Part shown: positions 8,479 through 15,947 of the stretch, piece by piece
Position numbering within the stretch: position 1 is the first letter of the stretch
Layout of the letters: every line of letters starts with the position of its first letter
Origin: Hymenobacter crusticola
Lineage (GTDB): Bacteria > Bacteroidota > Bacteroidia > Cytophagales > Hymenobacteraceae
Direction: 5' to 3'
Length of the DNA: 64,000 nucleotides
Assembly: GCF_002154225.1 (NCBI RefSeq)
Contig: NZ_MTSE01000001.1
Span: 682,001 to 746,000 of the forward strand
Program-made: the position numbers and the translations under genes
The notes under the pieces: generated by a model
Seen by the model: only the letters and a program-made list of their open reading frames with translations
What the model was told of the DNA's origin: nothing
Database searches by the model: none

Positions 8479-8531
8479 TGAGGTGTCGTTCTGTTCTGCT
8501 CGCAGATCAAAACGACACCTCACTATTTCAC
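8470..8531. terminator. 21-bp perfect inverted repeat between convergent genes
   Basis: Positions 8470-8490 and 8511-8531 are perfect reverse complements (21 bp) around a 20-nt loop. The left arm contains the stop codon of the TonB-C fusion gene and the right arm ends 3 bp before the stop codon of the convergent dodecin gene. There is no T-tract, so it is a bidirectional terminator or mRNA-end hairpin of unusual length rather than a standard one. Confidence 0.65.
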
Positions 8532-8534
8532 TAC

Positions 8535-8912
8535 CTAGCCGCTGTAGCCGCCGCCGCTTTCAGGTTCGGTGGCGCTGCCGCCGGGCTCTACTTCGCGGGG
8601 CAAGTCGGGCTGGGTTTTAATCTCGATGTGGCTGTAATCGGGAGCCCCGCCGCCTTCAGGTACATTTTCGGCTTCTTCCTCGGCGCTAATGGTAGTGGGG
8701 TTCCATTTATGCATCACCTCGAAAGTGATTTTGGCGGTGATGCGGTACTCGATAATCTTGTTGTCCTGCACTTTGCAGCTCTGGTCTTTGATGTAAATGG
8801 AGCTAATGCCGCGCACGGTAGTGCTTGCTTCGGTGAGGGCTTGCTGGAGGGCATCTTCGAAGCTTGTTGGCGAGCTAGCCAGTACTTCGATTACTTTTTT
8901 GATCGTGCTCAT
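8535..8912 (-). CDS. Dodecin-family protein with acidic C-terminal extension
   Basis: The protein has 125 residues from the ATG at 8912 (MSTIKKVIEVLASSPTSFED); the longer upstream frame has no family similarity. The first 66 residues match dodecins, small dodecameric flavin-binding proteins (SFEDALQQALTEASTTVRGI, EYRITAKITFEV). Usual dodecins end near residue 70, but here about 55 further residues follow, rich in E, G, P and S (SAEEEAENVPEGGG, ATEPESGGGYSG). Bacteroidota often carry such extended homologues. The tail is probably disordered and would decorate the outside of the oligomer. Flavin binding is not certain. It is convergent with the preceding gene. Confidence 0.8.
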   Translation of the reverse strand: MSTIKKVIEVLASSPTSFEDALQQALTEASTTVRGISSIYIKDQSCKVQDNKIIEYRITAKITFEVMHKWNPTTISAEEEAENVPEGGGAPDYSHIEIKTQPDLPREVEPGGSATEPESGGGYSG

Positions 8913-8997
8913 GGGGTTGGAGGTGCATTGGTAGGCTCTCCTGTACGCAAGCCAGGTCGACAAGGGTGTGGCTTCGAGGCTAGCTTCTCGCCCGAAC

Positions 8998-9092
8998 GGT
9001 GTAGAGACGTAATACTTTGCGTCTCCTCGTTGCTGATGTTGTTTACCTAGGTAGGTAGCTCAATGGGGAGACGCGAAGTGTCGCGTCTCTAC
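8998..9092. repeat. Palindromic dispersed repeat element
   Basis: Two related arms, 9001-9026 and 9067-9092, are imperfect reverse complements of each other (about 21 of 26 positions). Each arm is itself a hairpin (GAGACG...CGTCTC; the right arm as GAGACGCGA-agtg-TCGCGTCTC). The segment 9029-9049 (TTGCTGATGTTGTTTACCT) recurs, with the flanking GGTGTAGAGAC, in reverse orientation at 24956-25007. This identifies a small dispersed intergenic element rather than a one-off hairpin. Confidence 0.65.
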
Positions 9093-9158
9093 AGTTCGGC
9101 CTTCTGCCATTCCAAATTCTAGCCCGTAAGTTGAAAGCCGTACTATGCGGTAGTTCCT

Positions 9159-9166
9159 TACTTTTG
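9159..9166 (+). promoter_or_regulatory. Bacteroidota -7 promoter box upstream of fumarase
   Basis: TACTTTTG matches TAnnTTTG exactly, 40 bp upstream of the fumarase start codon. No well-spaced TTTG -33 element is evident. Confidence 0.45.
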
Positions 9167-9205
9167 CCGCACCAAGTCGGATTTCTTTCATCAGCTTTCC
9201 CGTTC

Positions 9206-10609
9206 ATGCAATTCCGGACCGAAAAAGACACTATGGGCCCCGTTCAGGTGCCCGCCGACGCCTACTGGGGCGCCCAAACCCAACGCTCAATTGAGAATTT
9301 TCAAATCGCGCAGGACATCAACAAGATGCCCAAGGAGATTATCCGCGCGTTTGCCTACCTCAAGAAGGCTGCGGCCCTCACCAACCTCGATGCCGGCATT
9401 CTGCCCCAAGAAAAAGCTGACCTGATCGGCCGCGTGTGCGACGAGATTCTGGAAGGTAAGCTCGACGACCAATTTCCGCTGGTGGTGTGGCAAACCGGTT
9501 CGGGCACTCAGAGCAACATGAACGTGAACGAGGTAGTAGCCTACCGCGGCCACGTGCTACAAGGTGGCGACCTGCTCGACGAGAAAAAAGCCCTGGCTCC
9601 GAACGACGACGTAAACAAGTCGCAGAGCAGCAACGACACCTTCCCGACGGCCATGCATATTGCCGCCTACAAGATCTTGGTGGAAGTGACCATCCCCGGC
9701 ATCGAGAAGCTGCGCGACACGCTGGCCCAGAAGTCGAAGGAATACATGAACATCGTGAAGATCGGCCGCACCCACCTCATGGATGCCACGCCACTCACGG
9801 TAGGGCAGGAGTTTTCGGGCTATGCGTCGCAACTCGACCACGGCCTGCGCGCCATCAAGAACACCCTCGCTCACCTGTCGGAGCTAGCGCTCGGCGGTAC
9901 GGCCGTCGGCACGGGCATCAACACGCCTCCCGGCTACTCGGAGAACGTGGCCAAGCATATTGCCAACCTGACCGGCCTGCCCTTCATCACGGCCGAAAAC
10001 AAGTTTGAAGCTCTGGCTGCTCACGACGCCATCGTGGAAGCTCACGGCGCGCTGAAGACGGTGGCCGCTAGCCTGATGAAGATTGCCAACGACATTCGTT
10101 TGCTGGCTTCGGGTCCGCGCGCGGGCATCGGTGAGCTGTTCATCCCGGACAACGAGCCCGGCTCCAGCATCATGCCCGGCAAGGTGAACCCCACCCAGTC
10201 GGAAGCCATGACGATGGTAGCAGCGCAGGTGATGGGCAACGACGTGGCCATCAACATCGGCGGCATGAACGGCCACTTCGAGCTGAACGTGTTCAAGCCT
10301 TTGATGATCTACAACTTCCTGCACTCGGCCCGCCTCATCGGCGATGTGTGCGTGTCGTTCAACGACAAGTGCGCCGTGGGCATCCGCCCCTTGGAAGACA
10401 ACATCAAGAAGCACGTCGATTCGTCACTGATGCTGGTAACGGCCCTGAACCCGCACATCGGCTACTACAAAGCCGCCGAAATTGCGCAAACTGCGCACCG
10501 CGAAGGCAGCACCTTGAAAGCCACTGCGCTGAAGCTAGGGTACCTCACGGAAGAGCAGTTCGACGAGTGGCTCAAGCCTGAAGATATGGTTGGCGACTTG
10601 CCAAAATAA
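9206..10609 (+). CDS. fumC: Class II fumarate hydratase
   Basis: The protein has 467 residues from the ATG at 9206; in-frame codons upstream precede the normal N-terminus [16 protein letters not shown]. It catalyses reversible hydration of fumarate to (S)-malate in the TCA cycle, as a cytosolic homotetramer without iron-sulfur cluster. Family landmarks are [15 protein letters not shown], the HPNDDVN-equivalent [14 protein letters not shown], the active-site [12 protein letters not shown], and the superfamily signature [13 protein letters not shown]. Length is normal for FumC. It is a single-gene unit: a promoter box lies 40 bp upstream and a terminator begins 45 bp after the stop. Confidence 0.97.
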   Translation: MQFRTEKDTMGPVQVPADAYWGAQTQRSIENFQIAQDINKMPKEIIRAFAYLKKAAALTNLDAGILPQEKADLIGRVCDEILEGKLDDQFPLVVWQTGSGTQSNMNVNEVVAYRGHVLQGGDLLDEKKALAPNDDVNKSQSSNDTFPTAMHIAAYKILVEVTIPGIEKLRDTLAQKSKEYMNIVKIGRTHLMDATPLTVGQEFSGYASQLDHGLRAIKNTLAHLSELALGGTAVGTGINTPPGYSENVAKHIANLTGLPFITAENKFEALAAHDAIVEAHGALKTVAASLMKIANDIRLLASGPRAGIGELFIPDNEPGSSIMPGKVNPTQSEAMTMVAAQVMGNDVAINIGGMNGHFELNVFKPLMIYNFLHSARLIGDVCVSFNDKCAVGIRPLEDNIKKHVDSSLMLVTALNPHIGYYKAAEIAQTAHREGSTLKATALKLGYLTEEQFDEWLKPEDMVGDLPK

Positions 10610-10653
10610 GCGGGAGCTTCGCGCTACAACCTTAGCGCCGAACTTTACGAACA

Positions 10654-10690
10654 ACGGGCTGCTGGCTACCATGCTGGCAGTCCGTTTTTT
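10654..10690 (+). terminator. Rho-independent terminator of fumC abutting the next start codon
   Basis: ACGGGCTGC (10654-10662) pairs with GCAGTCCGT (10677-10685, one G-T pair) and the T-tract runs to 10690. The next gene's ATG begins at 10691 with no space for a normal leader. Confidence 0.7.
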
Positions 10691-11761
10691 ATGCCTGCTG
10701 CTTTCCCGCAATTTGTGGCGCCTTTTCGTGCCTTTCTCAATAAGATTCCGCCCAACGGCCGCGTAGTCGTGTTCTGCCATTTCGATGCCGATGGGCTGGC
10801 CGCTGGCGCCCTGTTCGGTCGTGGATTGCAACGAATGGACCCTAGCTGGCAAGTGGAAGTGCTGCCGTCTGGCAAAGGCGAAAATGCGTTTCTCACGCCT
10901 TCCGTCCGCGAGAAGCTACTCGCTCTTAAGCCCGATGCCCTCATCGTGACGGACCTAGGTGTCCACGCCCACGGTACCCTAGAAGCTGACGGCGTGCCCG
11001 TGCTTTACGTCGACCACCACATCCCGGAAGGCTATCCGTCCGCTAACAGTACCGTATTGACGGGTTATGGTCTCGACCCCGTGCCGTGCTCCGCGTGGCT
11101 GGCCTATGAACTAGTAGCGGCCGAGCTCGAAATCAACGACTTACAATGGGTAGCTGCCATTGGCATCATCTCCGACCTAGGTGATTCCGCCCCGTGGCCA
11201 CTACTGGCCGAAACGAAAAAGCAGTACACTGCCAAGTGGCTCAAGGAAGCCGTTGCGCTGTGCAACGCTGCCCGCCGTGCCGGCGAATTCGACCTCGACC
11301 GGCCACTACACCACCTGATGGCCGACGATAACCCGCGCCCGTTGGCCCAGGATACGGTGCTGGCCGAGTACCGCGCCGAGGTAAGCGCCGCTCTGCAAGC
11401 CGCCCGTCGTCTGCCGCCACGCTTCCCCAAAGCTAGCCCCGATGCGGCCCCGGTAGCGCTCATCACCCTGGACTCACCTTGTCAGATTCATCCGCTTATT
11501 GCCCAGCAATGGATTCAGCGGCTGCCCGATCGAGTGGTGCTGTGCGCTAACCTAGGTTATTTGCCGGATGGCAACATAGCAGTAGCTGGCCGCACGGCCA
11601 ATCGCGACCTGCACATTCCGGAACTGCTGCGCGGCGCTTTTGCGCGCCTAAACGCTGTGCCGCCCAGCAACTTTGCTCACGGGCACCCGCAGGCGAGCGG
11701 CGGTCATTTGTCGCCAACTGATTTTGAGACCTTGCTACGCGGGCTAGGCTATGATGTGTGA
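10691..11761 (+). CDS. DHH-family phosphoesterase (short RecJ-like)
   Basis: The protein has 356 residues. The DHH motif set is present: H30, D32 and D34 in FCHFDADGL, a metal-binding Asp in VTDLGVHAHG, and VDHHIPEGY at about residue 107. These proteins are Mn-dependent phosphodiesterases (RecJ exonuclease, NrnA, cyclic-dinucleotide enzymes). At 356 residues it is much shorter than RecJ and shows no obvious OB domain; the C-terminal part (RTANRDLHIPELLRG, FAHGHPQASGGHL) looks like a DHHA1-type substrate-binding domain with its GGH motif. Substrate is undecided. The start codon directly follows the fumC terminator, so the gene may be leaderless or use a promoter inside that hairpin. Confidence 0.85.
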   Translation: MPAAFPQFVAPFRAFLNKIPPNGRVVVFCHFDADGLAAGALFGRGLQRMDPSWQVEVLPSGKGENAFLTPSVREKLLALKPDALIVTDLGVHAHGTLEADGVPVLYVDHHIPEGYPSANSTVLTGYGLDPVPCSAWLAYELVAAELEINDLQWVAAIGIISDLGDSAPWPLLAETKKQYTAKWLKEAVALCNAARRAGEFDLDRPLHHLMADDNPRPLAQDTVLAEYRAEVSAALQAARRLPPRFPKASPDAAPVALITLDSPCQIHPLIAQQWIQRLPDRVVLCANLGYLPDGNIAVAGRTANRDLHIPELLRGAFARLNAVPPSNFAHGHPQASGGHLSPTDFETLLRGLGYDV

Positions 11762-11838
11762 GGCTTCCTTGTTTTCGAAGCACAGTGAGGCCCTTAAGTT
11801 GATAAGTGATTCGTGCATACCTAGGTTCGTCGCTTTGC

Positions 11839-11865
11839 CTGCACTAACTATGGCTGTTAGTGGCA
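11839..11865 (+). terminator. Weak hairpin downstream of the DHH gene
   Basis: CTGCACTAAC (11839-11848) pairs with GTTAGTGGCAG (11855-11865) with one bulged base. There is no T-tract directly after it, so a terminator role is uncertain. Confidence 0.3.
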
Positions 11866-11910
11866 GACTATCATTCTCCTCCTAAAACAGCTTTTCTTTT
11901 TTCGGACTTC

Positions 11911-11918
11911 TATCTTTG
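11911..11918 (+). promoter_or_regulatory. Bacteroidota -7 promoter box upstream of GNAT/dgkA
   Basis: TATCTTTG matches TAnnTTTG exactly and is followed by CGG, a frequent context. It lies 20 bp before the acetyltransferase start codon, giving a very short leader. Confidence 0.55.
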
Positions 11919-11938
11919 CGGCCCAAATCCACCCCTCT

Positions 11939-12535
11939 ATGGACTGCTCCCGCTGTATTACGCTCGAAAACTCCCGCGTCCGGCTCCGCCCGCTGGAGGC
12001 CACCGATTTTGAAGCCCTGAAAGCCATTGCCTTCGAGCCAGAAGTGTGGCGCTTCATGACCACGCCAATGCCTAGAAACAGCGTGGAGCTAGCTACTTAC
12101 CTAACGTATGCCCTGAAAGAGCGAGCCATTGGCAAGCGCTACCCCTTCGTCATCATCGACCGGATGACCAACCAAATAGTGGGGAGTACGAGCTACATGA
12201 GCATCACCCCAGAGGAAAAACGGGTGGAAATCGGGGCTACGTGGCTTGGTAAGCCGTTTCAGCGCACAGGCGTAAACCGAGCTGCCAAGCACTTGCTGCT
12301 CAAATATGCTTTTGGCGAGCTAGGGTGCGAACGAGTCGAGCTGAAAACCGACGCGCGTAACTGGCAGTCGCGCGAGGCCATGCAGCGCATGGGCGCCACA
12401 GAAGAGGGCACCCTGCGCAGCCACATGCTGACGCAGGGTGGGCAACGTCGCGACACGGTGTATTTCAGCATCTTGAAACCCGAGTGGGACGAGCTGTGTC
12501 TCAGCGTGTTCCGTGAGTTCGACGCCCGTGGCTAA
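11939..12535 (+). CDS. GNAT-family N-acetyltransferase (RimJ/RimL type)
   Basis: The protein has 198 residues. It fits the GNAT_3 (RimJ/RimL) group: LENSRVRLRPLEATDFEAL at the N-terminus, the central strand VGSTSYMSITPEEKRVEIGATWLG, the acetyl-CoA region in PFQRTGVNRAAKHLLLKYAF, and the typical ending NWQSREAMQRMGATEEGTLR, then DTVYFSIL. Such enzymes acetylate protein N-termini, small amines or antibiotics; the substrate is not readable. Its 3' end overlaps the diacylglycerol kinase gene by 23 bp, so the two form an operon behind the promoter box at 11911. Confidence 0.88.
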   Translation: MDCSRCITLENSRVRLRPLEATDFEALKAIAFEPEVWRFMTTPMPRNSVELATYLTYALKERAIGKRYPFVIIDRMTNQIVGSTSYMSITPEEKRVEIGATWLGKPFQRTGVNRAAKHLLLKYAFGELGCERVELKTDARNWQSREAMQRMGATEEGTLRSHMLTQGGQRRDTVYFSILKPEWDELCLSVFREFDARG

Positions 12536-12920
12536 AGCGAGGACCGACAAACGCAACTTGCTTCAGCGGCGCGTCGCCAGTTTTGGGCATGCGTTTCGGG
12601 GTATTTGGCTGGCCTTGCGGTCAGAGCTGCATTTGCAGTTTCACGCGGTAGCGACTGTGGTAGTCATTGGCCTAGGTTTCTACTTTGAGCTTACCGCTAC
12701 AGAATGGATGCTGGTAACCCTAGCCGTAGGCACTGTTTGGACGGCGGAGCTCGTGAATACGGCTATTGAAGCGCTTACCGACTTGGTATCGCCCGAGTAC
12801 CATCCGCTGGCGGGTAAGGCCAAGGACGTGGCGGCCGGAGCGGTATTAGTTGCTGCCTTTGCCGCGTTGCTGGTTGGTTTGTTCATTTTTGGTCCGCGGG
12901 TGCTAGCGCTTCTGCACTAA
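12513..12920 (+). CDS. Diacylglycerol/undecaprenol kinase family membrane protein
   Basis: The protein has 135 residues from the GTG at 12513 (a second GTG at 12528 is possible). The small integral-membrane DgkA fold is clear: an N-terminal amphipathic segment (SFGHAFRGIWLALRSELHLQFH) and three hydrophobic helices. The catalytic signature is E79, N82, E86 and D90 in TAELVNTAIEALTD, with K102/D104 following in GKAKDVAAGAV. It phosphorylates diacylglycerol or, as in Gram-positive homologues, undecaprenol, feeding lipid carrier recycling. It overlaps the GNAT gene by 23 bp and is translationally coupled to it. Confidence 0.92.
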   Translation: MSSTPVAKARTDKRNLLQRRVASFGHAFRGIWLALRSELHLQFHAVATVVVIGLGFYFELTATEWMLVTLAVGTVWTAELVNTAIEALTDLVSPEYHPLAGKAKDVAAGAVLVAAFAALLVGLFIFGPRVLALLH

Positions 12921-13045
12921 CTATTGTTGAGCCGGCTCGTTAGAGGTTGAGGATGGAGAGCTAACTAATTTACCGCAGCGCAACTTCTGCGCGCATGCTA
13001 GGCTCTACAATCTGCGTCCGCCGTTCTAACCCCATACCTCGCCAG

Positions 13046-13516
13046 ATGAAGCTTTCTACATTCGTTGCCGGTGCGGCTTTGCTGCTCTCGGCTGCCTGCC
13101 AGCAACAGCTGGCCGTGCAAACACCCAACGACCCACCTAACACCGGCACCACCAACCCCACGACTACTTTAACGCCATCTCCGACGAGTGCGGCCACCAA
13201 CGTTCCCGTACCCGACGCAGCCGTGGCGACCTTCGATACCACCGCGCGGCCACCGTGGCTGGAGGCTCGCATTCAGAAGTTGTCGACGCAGGAAAAGCTG
13301 AACCCACCCATTCAGATTCTTCGCTACCGCTACCGCAACCAAGTCGTTTACTATGAGACGGCCCCCTGCTGCGACCAGTTTACTACGCTCTACGACAGTC
13401 GCGGCCGGGTGCTCTGCAAACCTGATGGCGGTCTTACGGGCAAAGGTGATGGTAACTGCCCCGACTTCACGAAGGAACGCACCGAGGAAAGACTCGTCTG
13501 GCAAGACGCACGTTGA
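13046..13516 (+). CDS. Lipoprotein with DUF6970-like domain
   Basis: The protein has 156 residues from the ATG at 13046; an upstream in-frame ATG at 12995 would bury the signal sequence. The lipobox LSAAC gives a lipidated Cys at 17. A Thr/Pro/Asn-rich linker runs to about residue 70, a typical surface-lipoprotein spacer. The C-terminal domain has RPPWLEARIQKL, ILRYRYRNQVVYYE, APCCDQFTTLYD, VLCKPDGGLTGKGDGNCPDF: a cysteine-containing compact fold matching the DUF6970 pattern. Function is unknown. A nested hairpin follows the gene. Confidence 0.75.
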   Translation: MKLSTFVAGAALLLSAACQQQLAVQTPNDPPNTGTTNPTTTLTPSPTSAATNVPVPDAAVATFDTTARPPWLEARIQKLSTQEKLNPPIQILRYRYRNQVVYYETAPCCDQFTTLYDSRGRVLCKPDGGLTGKGDGNCPDFTKERTEERLVWQDAR

Positions 13517-13542
13517 TTTTTTCCTACGTAGAGCTTGGTGGC

Positions 13543-13615
13543 TAGTGCTTGGTTTTTGAGTAAAGGTTTACTCACCTTTACGGCCAAGTACGAGCAGTCT
13601 AAGCACCAAGCACTA
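13543..13615. repeat. Nested inverted repeat between lipoprotein and DinB genes
   Basis: Outer arms TAGTGCTTGGT (13543-13553) and ACCAAGCACTA (13605-13615) enclose an inner hairpin GTAAAGGT (13560-13567) / ACCTTTAC (13574-13581). It is not a standard terminator (no T-tract) and lies 19 bp before the DinB start. Confidence 0.5.
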
Positions 13616-13634
13616 CCATTCAAGTACTACCATC

Positions 13635-14135
13635 ATGGTTAATACCAACGAGAAACTCGCCATTTACAACGTGTGGGCGAACGAGACGCTGCTGCGTCAC
13701 CTGGATAAAACCGTAGCCGAAACGGGTCAGCCAATTCCCGCTAACATCTTACGTCTGTTCAGCCACGTGCTCAACGCGCAGTACATCTGGGTCGGCCGCC
13801 TCACCAACACACCTAGCCCCGTGAAAGTGTGGCAGGAGCACGCCCTGGAAGAGTTGCACCGCATGCACGGAGAAACCTCGGCAAAATGGGTGGGCATCGT
13901 GCGCGCTGCCGATGAGACCGAGCTGAACCGCACCATCACGTACACCAACTCCGCCGGCGATGCTTTCACGAGCGTGGTGTCCGACATCTTCACCCACATG
14001 CCCGTGCATGCCAACTACCACCGCGGCCAGGTGGCTATCAAAATGCGGGATGCGGGCCTCACGCCCATCAACACCGACTTCATCACCTATTGCCGCGAGA
14101 TGGATGCGCAAGGCAAAGACCACATGAGTTTATAA
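13635..14135 (+). CDS. DinB-family protein
   Basis: The protein has 166 residues. It fits the DinB/YfiT four-helix bundle: an N-terminal helix YNVWANETLLRHL, then a first histidine in LFSHVLNAQYIWVGRL and the C-terminal metal motif HANYHRGQVAIKM, giving a His triad for a divalent metal. Members include bacillithiol and mycothiol transferases and many uncharacterised stress proteins; the thiol partner here is unknown. It appears monocistronic, with a good terminator downstream. Confidence 0.85.
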   Translation: MVNTNEKLAIYNVWANETLLRHLDKTVAETGQPIPANILRLFSHVLNAQYIWVGRLTNTPSPVKVWQEHALEELHRMHGETSAKWVGIVRAADETELNRTITYTNSAGDAFTSVVSDIFTHMPVHANYHRGQVAIKMRDAGLTPINTDFITYCREMDAQGKDHMSL

Positions 14136-14156
14136 TTGTTCTTTTGAGTTAAGTTC

Positions 14157-14201
14157 GAAGCCCTTTCACTCTGCCAAGATGAAAGGGCTTCCACGTTTTT
14201 T
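14157..14201 (+). terminator. Rho-independent terminator after DinB gene
   Basis: GAAGCCCTTTCA (14157-14168) pairs perfectly with TGAAAGGGCTTC (14180-14191), then CACGTTTTTTAG supplies a T-tract. Confidence 0.8.
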
Positions 14202-14306
14202 AGTATTGCTTAACTGGTCAACGGGCTTCAGCGTAAATTCTCGCGGCTTCGCTTATCCAAAGCGCCTGCTTTCTTGTTGTATGCTATCAAACTAGTTTTC
14301 TGACCT

Positions 14307-14933
14307 ATGTCTGAATCGTCTGTTACTACCACGCCCGTCCTGACTGCTGAGCAGCTAGCTACAGGTTACTCTTATTCTTCTTACCGTCAGCTCATTGATG
14401 CGGCCCTTGCCCAAGACCGCACCACCGGCCCCAACCAATCGGAGGAGCTGACCAAATACACCCGCCTGAATGTGCAGCGCATGAGTCGCATCGACAAAAC
14501 GGTGCAACTTTTACCAGCACTCCGCGAGGCCTTGGCTAACCTGCAAAACCGCTACGTGTGGCTGATTATTACCGAAGGCTGGTGCGGCGACGCTGCTCAA
14601 ATTGTGCCCGTGCTAGAAGCCGCGGCGCAAGCCTCGGACGGTAAGATCGAGACCCGCTACTTGCTGCGCGACGAGCACCCAGACCTCATGGATAACTACC
14701 TTACCAATGGTGGCCGCTCCATTCCGAAGCTCGTGATACTACACGCCGATACGCTCGTGGAAGTCATCAACTGGGGCCCGCGCCCGGCTGCGGCGCAGGA
14801 AATGTTTATGCAGCTAAAAGCCCAAGGCGTGTCACACGACGATTTTGTGACGCAAGTCCACGGCTGGTATGCAAAAGACAAAACGCAATCGACCCAACAG
14901 GAGCTGTTGCAACTGGTCGGTAAGCTAACCTAG
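14307..14933 (+). CDS. Thioredoxin-family protein with single-cysteine motif
   Basis: The protein has 208 residues and is cytoplasmic (no signal peptide). The core strand and active-site loop read YVWLIITEGWCGDAAQIVPV, and the cis-Pro region is GGRSIPKLVIL. The position normally holding the second cysteine of CxxC is alanine (CGDA), so it cannot act as a classical dithiol oxidoreductase; a monothiol or structural role is likely. This variant is widespread in Bacteroidota. The N-terminal 90 residues form a helical extension. It is convergent with the DUF4382 gene across a shared terminator. Confidence 0.82.
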   Translation: MSESSVTTTPVLTAEQLATGYSYSSYRQLIDAALAQDRTTGPNQSEELTKYTRLNVQRMSRIDKTVQLLPALREALANLQNRYVWLIITEGWCGDAAQIVPVLEAAAQASDGKIETRYLLRDEHPDLMDNYLTNGGRSIPKLVILHADTLVEVINWGPRPAAAQEMFMQLKAQGVSHDDFVTQVHGWYAKDKTQSTQQELLQLVGKLT

Positions 14934-14961
14934 GTTCTGCAACGAATATTTCAATAAGTGA

Positions 14962-14996
14962 AAAAGCCCCGTCATCATCCTGATAACGGGGCTTCT
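14962..14996. terminator. Bidirectional terminator
   Basis: AAGCCCCGT (14964-14972) pairs with ACGGGGCTT (14986-14994), with an upstream A-run and a short downstream T-rich stretch, between two convergent genes. Confidence 0.75.
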
Positions 14997-15019
14997 CATT
15001 GGGAGAGAGAAAATACTGT

Positions 15020-15850
15020 TTAGTCGAGCTTTACTGTAGCTAGGCTCGAAATCTGGTCGTTGGTTACGGTAATTGGCGTAGCCACTGCATTTTTGTAAGG
15101 CGACACCGTTTTGAATTCGACGCGGTACGTGCCGGCTGGCAAGCCGCGCATCAGAAAGCCGCCCGTGGCATCGGAAGTGGTGCTTACTGTATCGTTGGGC
15201 GTAGTCGAAGTACGAATGGCTAGGATGGTGGGCTTAGCCTCTGCAGGTGCAACCATGCCTTTGATGCCACCAGCCACCGCGTTGGCCACCGTGCGGATAA
15301 CGGGCTTGAGCAGAAAACGCTCTTTTTTGTCACTACCGGGCTTCCAGCTGCCGCGCTCTACGATGGATTTTGCCACGTCGAAGTCGAGCACCAGTGCGTA
15401 GGTTACGTTTCTGGTCAGGTCAGCATTCACTTTTAGCTTCACCCCGGAAGTTTGCCCGCTTGGGATTTTGAGGTCGTACGTCTGACCATCTTTGGTCGTT
15501 ACGAAGTTATTGTCACCTAGCTTTAAGCGAACCTGAGAGATGCGACCCACCGGAAAATCAGCGCTGGTGAGTAAGGCTGAGTTGCCGTTGGTGAAGGACA
15601 TCACATCATAAGCGCCGGGCTTCAGCAGCGTGAGTATTTGCCAACCTTGCGGGTCTACGTCGTCGCCTTTCACGTTTACTTCCACGCCCCGTACATCCAG
15701 CGTCACGGCTTTATAGTCGCCGGGCGCGTCGGTCAAGCGAACCTCCATTTTTGCCATGTTGGAGTCACTGTCTTTGTCTTTGCCGCAGCTAGCCAGCAAT
15801 GTCATGGAAGCTAGGGTAAAGGAGGAGAGGAGGGCGCGCGATACGTGCAT
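15020..15850 (-). CDS. DUF4382-domain lipoprotein with C-terminal carboxypeptidase-regulatory-like domain
   Basis: The protein has 276 residues from the ATG at 15850. The lipobox LLASC places a lipidated Cys near residue 22. Residues about 30-180 fit DUF4382 (MEVRLTDAPGDYKAVTLDV, GVEVNVKGDD, LPVGRISQVRLKLGDNNFV-like core, DLTRNVTYALVLDFDVAKSIV). The last 80 residues form a beta sandwich (IKGMVAPAEAKPTILAI, DATGGFLMRGLPAGTYRVEF) of the CarboxypepD_reg type. Such proteins sit at the cell envelope in Bacteroidota and their function is unknown. A strong hairpin lies just upstream of its start, ending the AsmA-like gene's transcript. Confidence 0.82.
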   Translation of the reverse strand: MHVSRALLSSFTLASMTLLASCGKDKDSDSNMAKMEVRLTDAPGDYKAVTLDVRGVEVNVKGDDVDPQGWQILTLLKPGAYDVMSFTNGNSALLTSADFPVGRISQVRLKLGDNNFVTTKDGQTYDLKIPSGQTSGVKLKVNADLTRNVTYALVLDFDVAKSIVERGSWKPGSDKKERFLLKPVIRTVANAVAGGIKGMVAPAEAKPTILAIRTSTTPNDTVSTTSDATGGFLMRGLPAGTYRVEFKTVSPYKNAVATPITVTNDQISSLATVKLD

Positions 15851-15872
15851 GAATGGGAGGGAGAAGAGCTGA

Positions 15873-15915
15873 AACAAGAAGCGGATCGGCCACTGAGGTC
15901 GATCCGCTTCTTGTT
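15873..15915. terminator. 16-bp perfect inverted repeat downstream of AsmA-like gene
   Basis: Positions 15873-15888 and 15900-15915 are perfect reverse complements around an 11-nt loop. It lies between the stop of the leftward AsmA-like gene and the start of the leftward DUF4382 gene, so it probably terminates the former. Confidence 0.65.
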
Positions 15916-15947
15916 TGCAAGAACTCTACCAAAAAATTAGAACATTT

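Noticed and set aside
14307..14933. Classical thioredoxin assignment
   Set aside because: The motif is WCGDA with only one cysteine, so a dithiol oxidoreductase is not supported; kept as thioredoxin-fold protein.
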